Positions 5,868-6,436 of a stretch of DNA of 6,436 nt are shown here, one piece after another. The translations under genes were made by a program, and so were the position numbers. The stretch lies in assembly GCA_038224615.1 (NCBI GenBank), contig JBBRFH010000205.1, forward strand, positions 1-6,436, given 5' to 3'. Under the pieces are notes generated by a model, which saw nothing but the letters and a program-made list of their open reading frames with translations, had not been told where the DNA came from and ran no database searches. Origin of the DNA: JBBRFH01 sp038224615 (GTDB lineage: Bacteria; Planctomycetota; Phycisphaerae; Tepidisphaerales; Tepidisphaeraceae). Position 1 is the stretch's first letter; each line of letters opens with the position of its first letter.

Positions 5868-5957
5868 TTGCCGGTTGCCGATTTCCGATTGCCGATTTCG
5901 CAAGGCTCAGGAATGGCAGGCCAACTGGCAATTGGCAATGTTTGAGAAATCGGCAAT
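5868..5957. repeat. Two opposed arrays of heptanucleotide repeats in the tRNA-tuf spacer
   Basis: Five head-to-tail heptads fill 5868-5902: TTGCCGG, TTGCCGA, TTTCCGA, TTGCCGA, TTTCGCA. After about 23 bases, two perfect TGGCAAT units follow at 5926-5939, then GAAATCGGCAAT at 5946-5957. The right-hand units are the left-hand ones in reverse complement. ATTGCCGATTTC at 5888-5899 is a perfect 12-base inverted match to 5946-5957, so the RNA could fold into a stem with a 46-base loop. The 3' arm ends three bases before the tuf ribosome site (GGAG 5961-5964). It may be a dispersed intergenic repeat family or a regulatory leader; the sequence alone does not decide. Confidence 0.75.
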
Positions 5958-5972
5958 TTTGGAGATTATCCA

Positions 5973-6436
5973 ATGGCTAAGGAAGTATTCGAACGTAAAA
6001 AACCGCACGTGAACGTCGGTACGATCGGTCACATCGATCACGGCAAAACCACGCTGACCGCAGCGCTGGCTGCCCGCTCGGCTGCCAAGTACGGCACGAA
6101 GGCAAAGAGCTATAAGGATATCGCCAAGGGCGGTATCGACCGCGACGCCACCAAGACGGTGACGATCGCAGCCTCGCATGTGGAATATGAATCCCCGGAG
6201 CGTCACTACGCTCACGTCGACTGCCCCGGCCACGCCGACTACATCAAGAACATGATCACCGGTGCCGCCCAGATGGACGGCGCGATCCTCGTCGTCAGCG
6301 CCGCTGACGGCCCGATGCCCCAGACCCGCGAGCACATCCTGCTCGCCCGTCAGGTCGGCGTTCCGAAGATCGTGGTGTTCCTCAACAAGATCGACCTCGT
6401 CGACGACGCCGAGTTGCTCGACCTTGTCGAGATGGA
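5973..6436 (+). CDS. tuf: Elongation factor Tu, N-terminal 154 codons (3' end outside window)
   Basis: EF-Tu is the GTPase that delivers aminoacyl-tRNA to the ribosome. The G1 P-loop is GHIDHGKT at 19-26, G3 is DCPGH at 83-87 and G4 is NKID at 138-141, with the highly conserved HADYIKNMITGAAQMDGAI and VSAADGPMPQTREHILL between them. The effector (switch I) loop reads KTVTIAASH at 61-69 in place of the common RGITINTSH. The magnesium-contacting threonine (Thr64) is kept, while the arginine and glycine are not. I associate this loop, with the preceding KGGIDRDAT, with planctomycete EF-Tu. ATG 5973 is preceded by GGAG at 5961-5964, eight bases upstream. The gene runs off the right edge; a full protein would be about 400 residues. 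It is probably co-transcribed with tRNA-Thr 110 bases upstream. Confidence 0.97.
   Translation, partial: MAKEVFERKKPHVNVGTIGHIDHGKTTLTAALAARSAAKYGTKAKSYKDIAKGGIDRDATKTVTIAASHVEYESPERHYAHVDCPGHADYIKNMITGAAQMDGAILVVSAADGPMPQTREHILLARQVGVPKIVVFLNKIDLVDDAELLDLVEM

Overview
The window reads as ordinary chromosome from a GC-rich bacterium, most likely a member of the Planctomycetota. The best clue is the EF-Tu start at the right end. Its effector loop reads ...DRDATKTVTIAASHVEYE where most bacteria have RGITI, a form I associate with planctomycete EF-Tu. TTG/GTG starts and weak Shine-Dalgarno sequences at several genes fit. The phylum call is inference from recalled family sequences, not from a search. 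All genes lie on the plus strand.

Layout. (1) 1-439: the C-terminal end of a family 31 glycoside hydrolase. (2) 475-918: a JAMM/MPN-type zinc peptidase with all catalytic residues. (3) 1001-1963: a complete cysteine synthase (CysK type), followed by a hairpin that may be a terminator. (4) 2084-2743: a VapBC-like toxin-antitoxin pair. The antitoxin is intact, but the PIN-domain toxin is broken by an in-frame TGA and a later one-base frameshift. (5) 2756-5519: a tight four-gene run of APS kinase (cysC), a small predicted lipoprotein, a PHP-domain phosphoesterase and an APS/PAPS reductase (cysH). (6) 5689-6436: a near-consensus sigma-70 promoter, leader hairpins, tRNA-Thr(GGU), a block of heptanucleotide repeats in two opposed arrays, and the first 154 codons of tuf.

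How the genes fit together. Most of the window is assimilatory sulfur metabolism. CysC phosphorylates APS to PAPS, and CysH reduces APS and/or PAPS to sulfite. The PHP protein is a good candidate for removing the by-product pAp. CysK joins sulfide to O-acetylserine to make cysteine. The JAMM peptidase next to CysK recalls the mycobacterial Mec-CysO-CysM route, but no sulfur-carrier gene is visible here. ATP sulfurylase and sulfite reductase are not in the window. The degraded toxin-antitoxin pair separates the two halves of the sulfur genes.

I see no clearly new multi-gene system. The items most worth checking are the CX4C spacing in the CysH iron-sulfur motif, the proposed pAp phosphatase in the cys operon, the heptad-repeat block in the tuf leader, and the twice-broken toxin. 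The stretch 5520-5688, between cysH and the tuf promoter, holds no gene and no convincing terminator.
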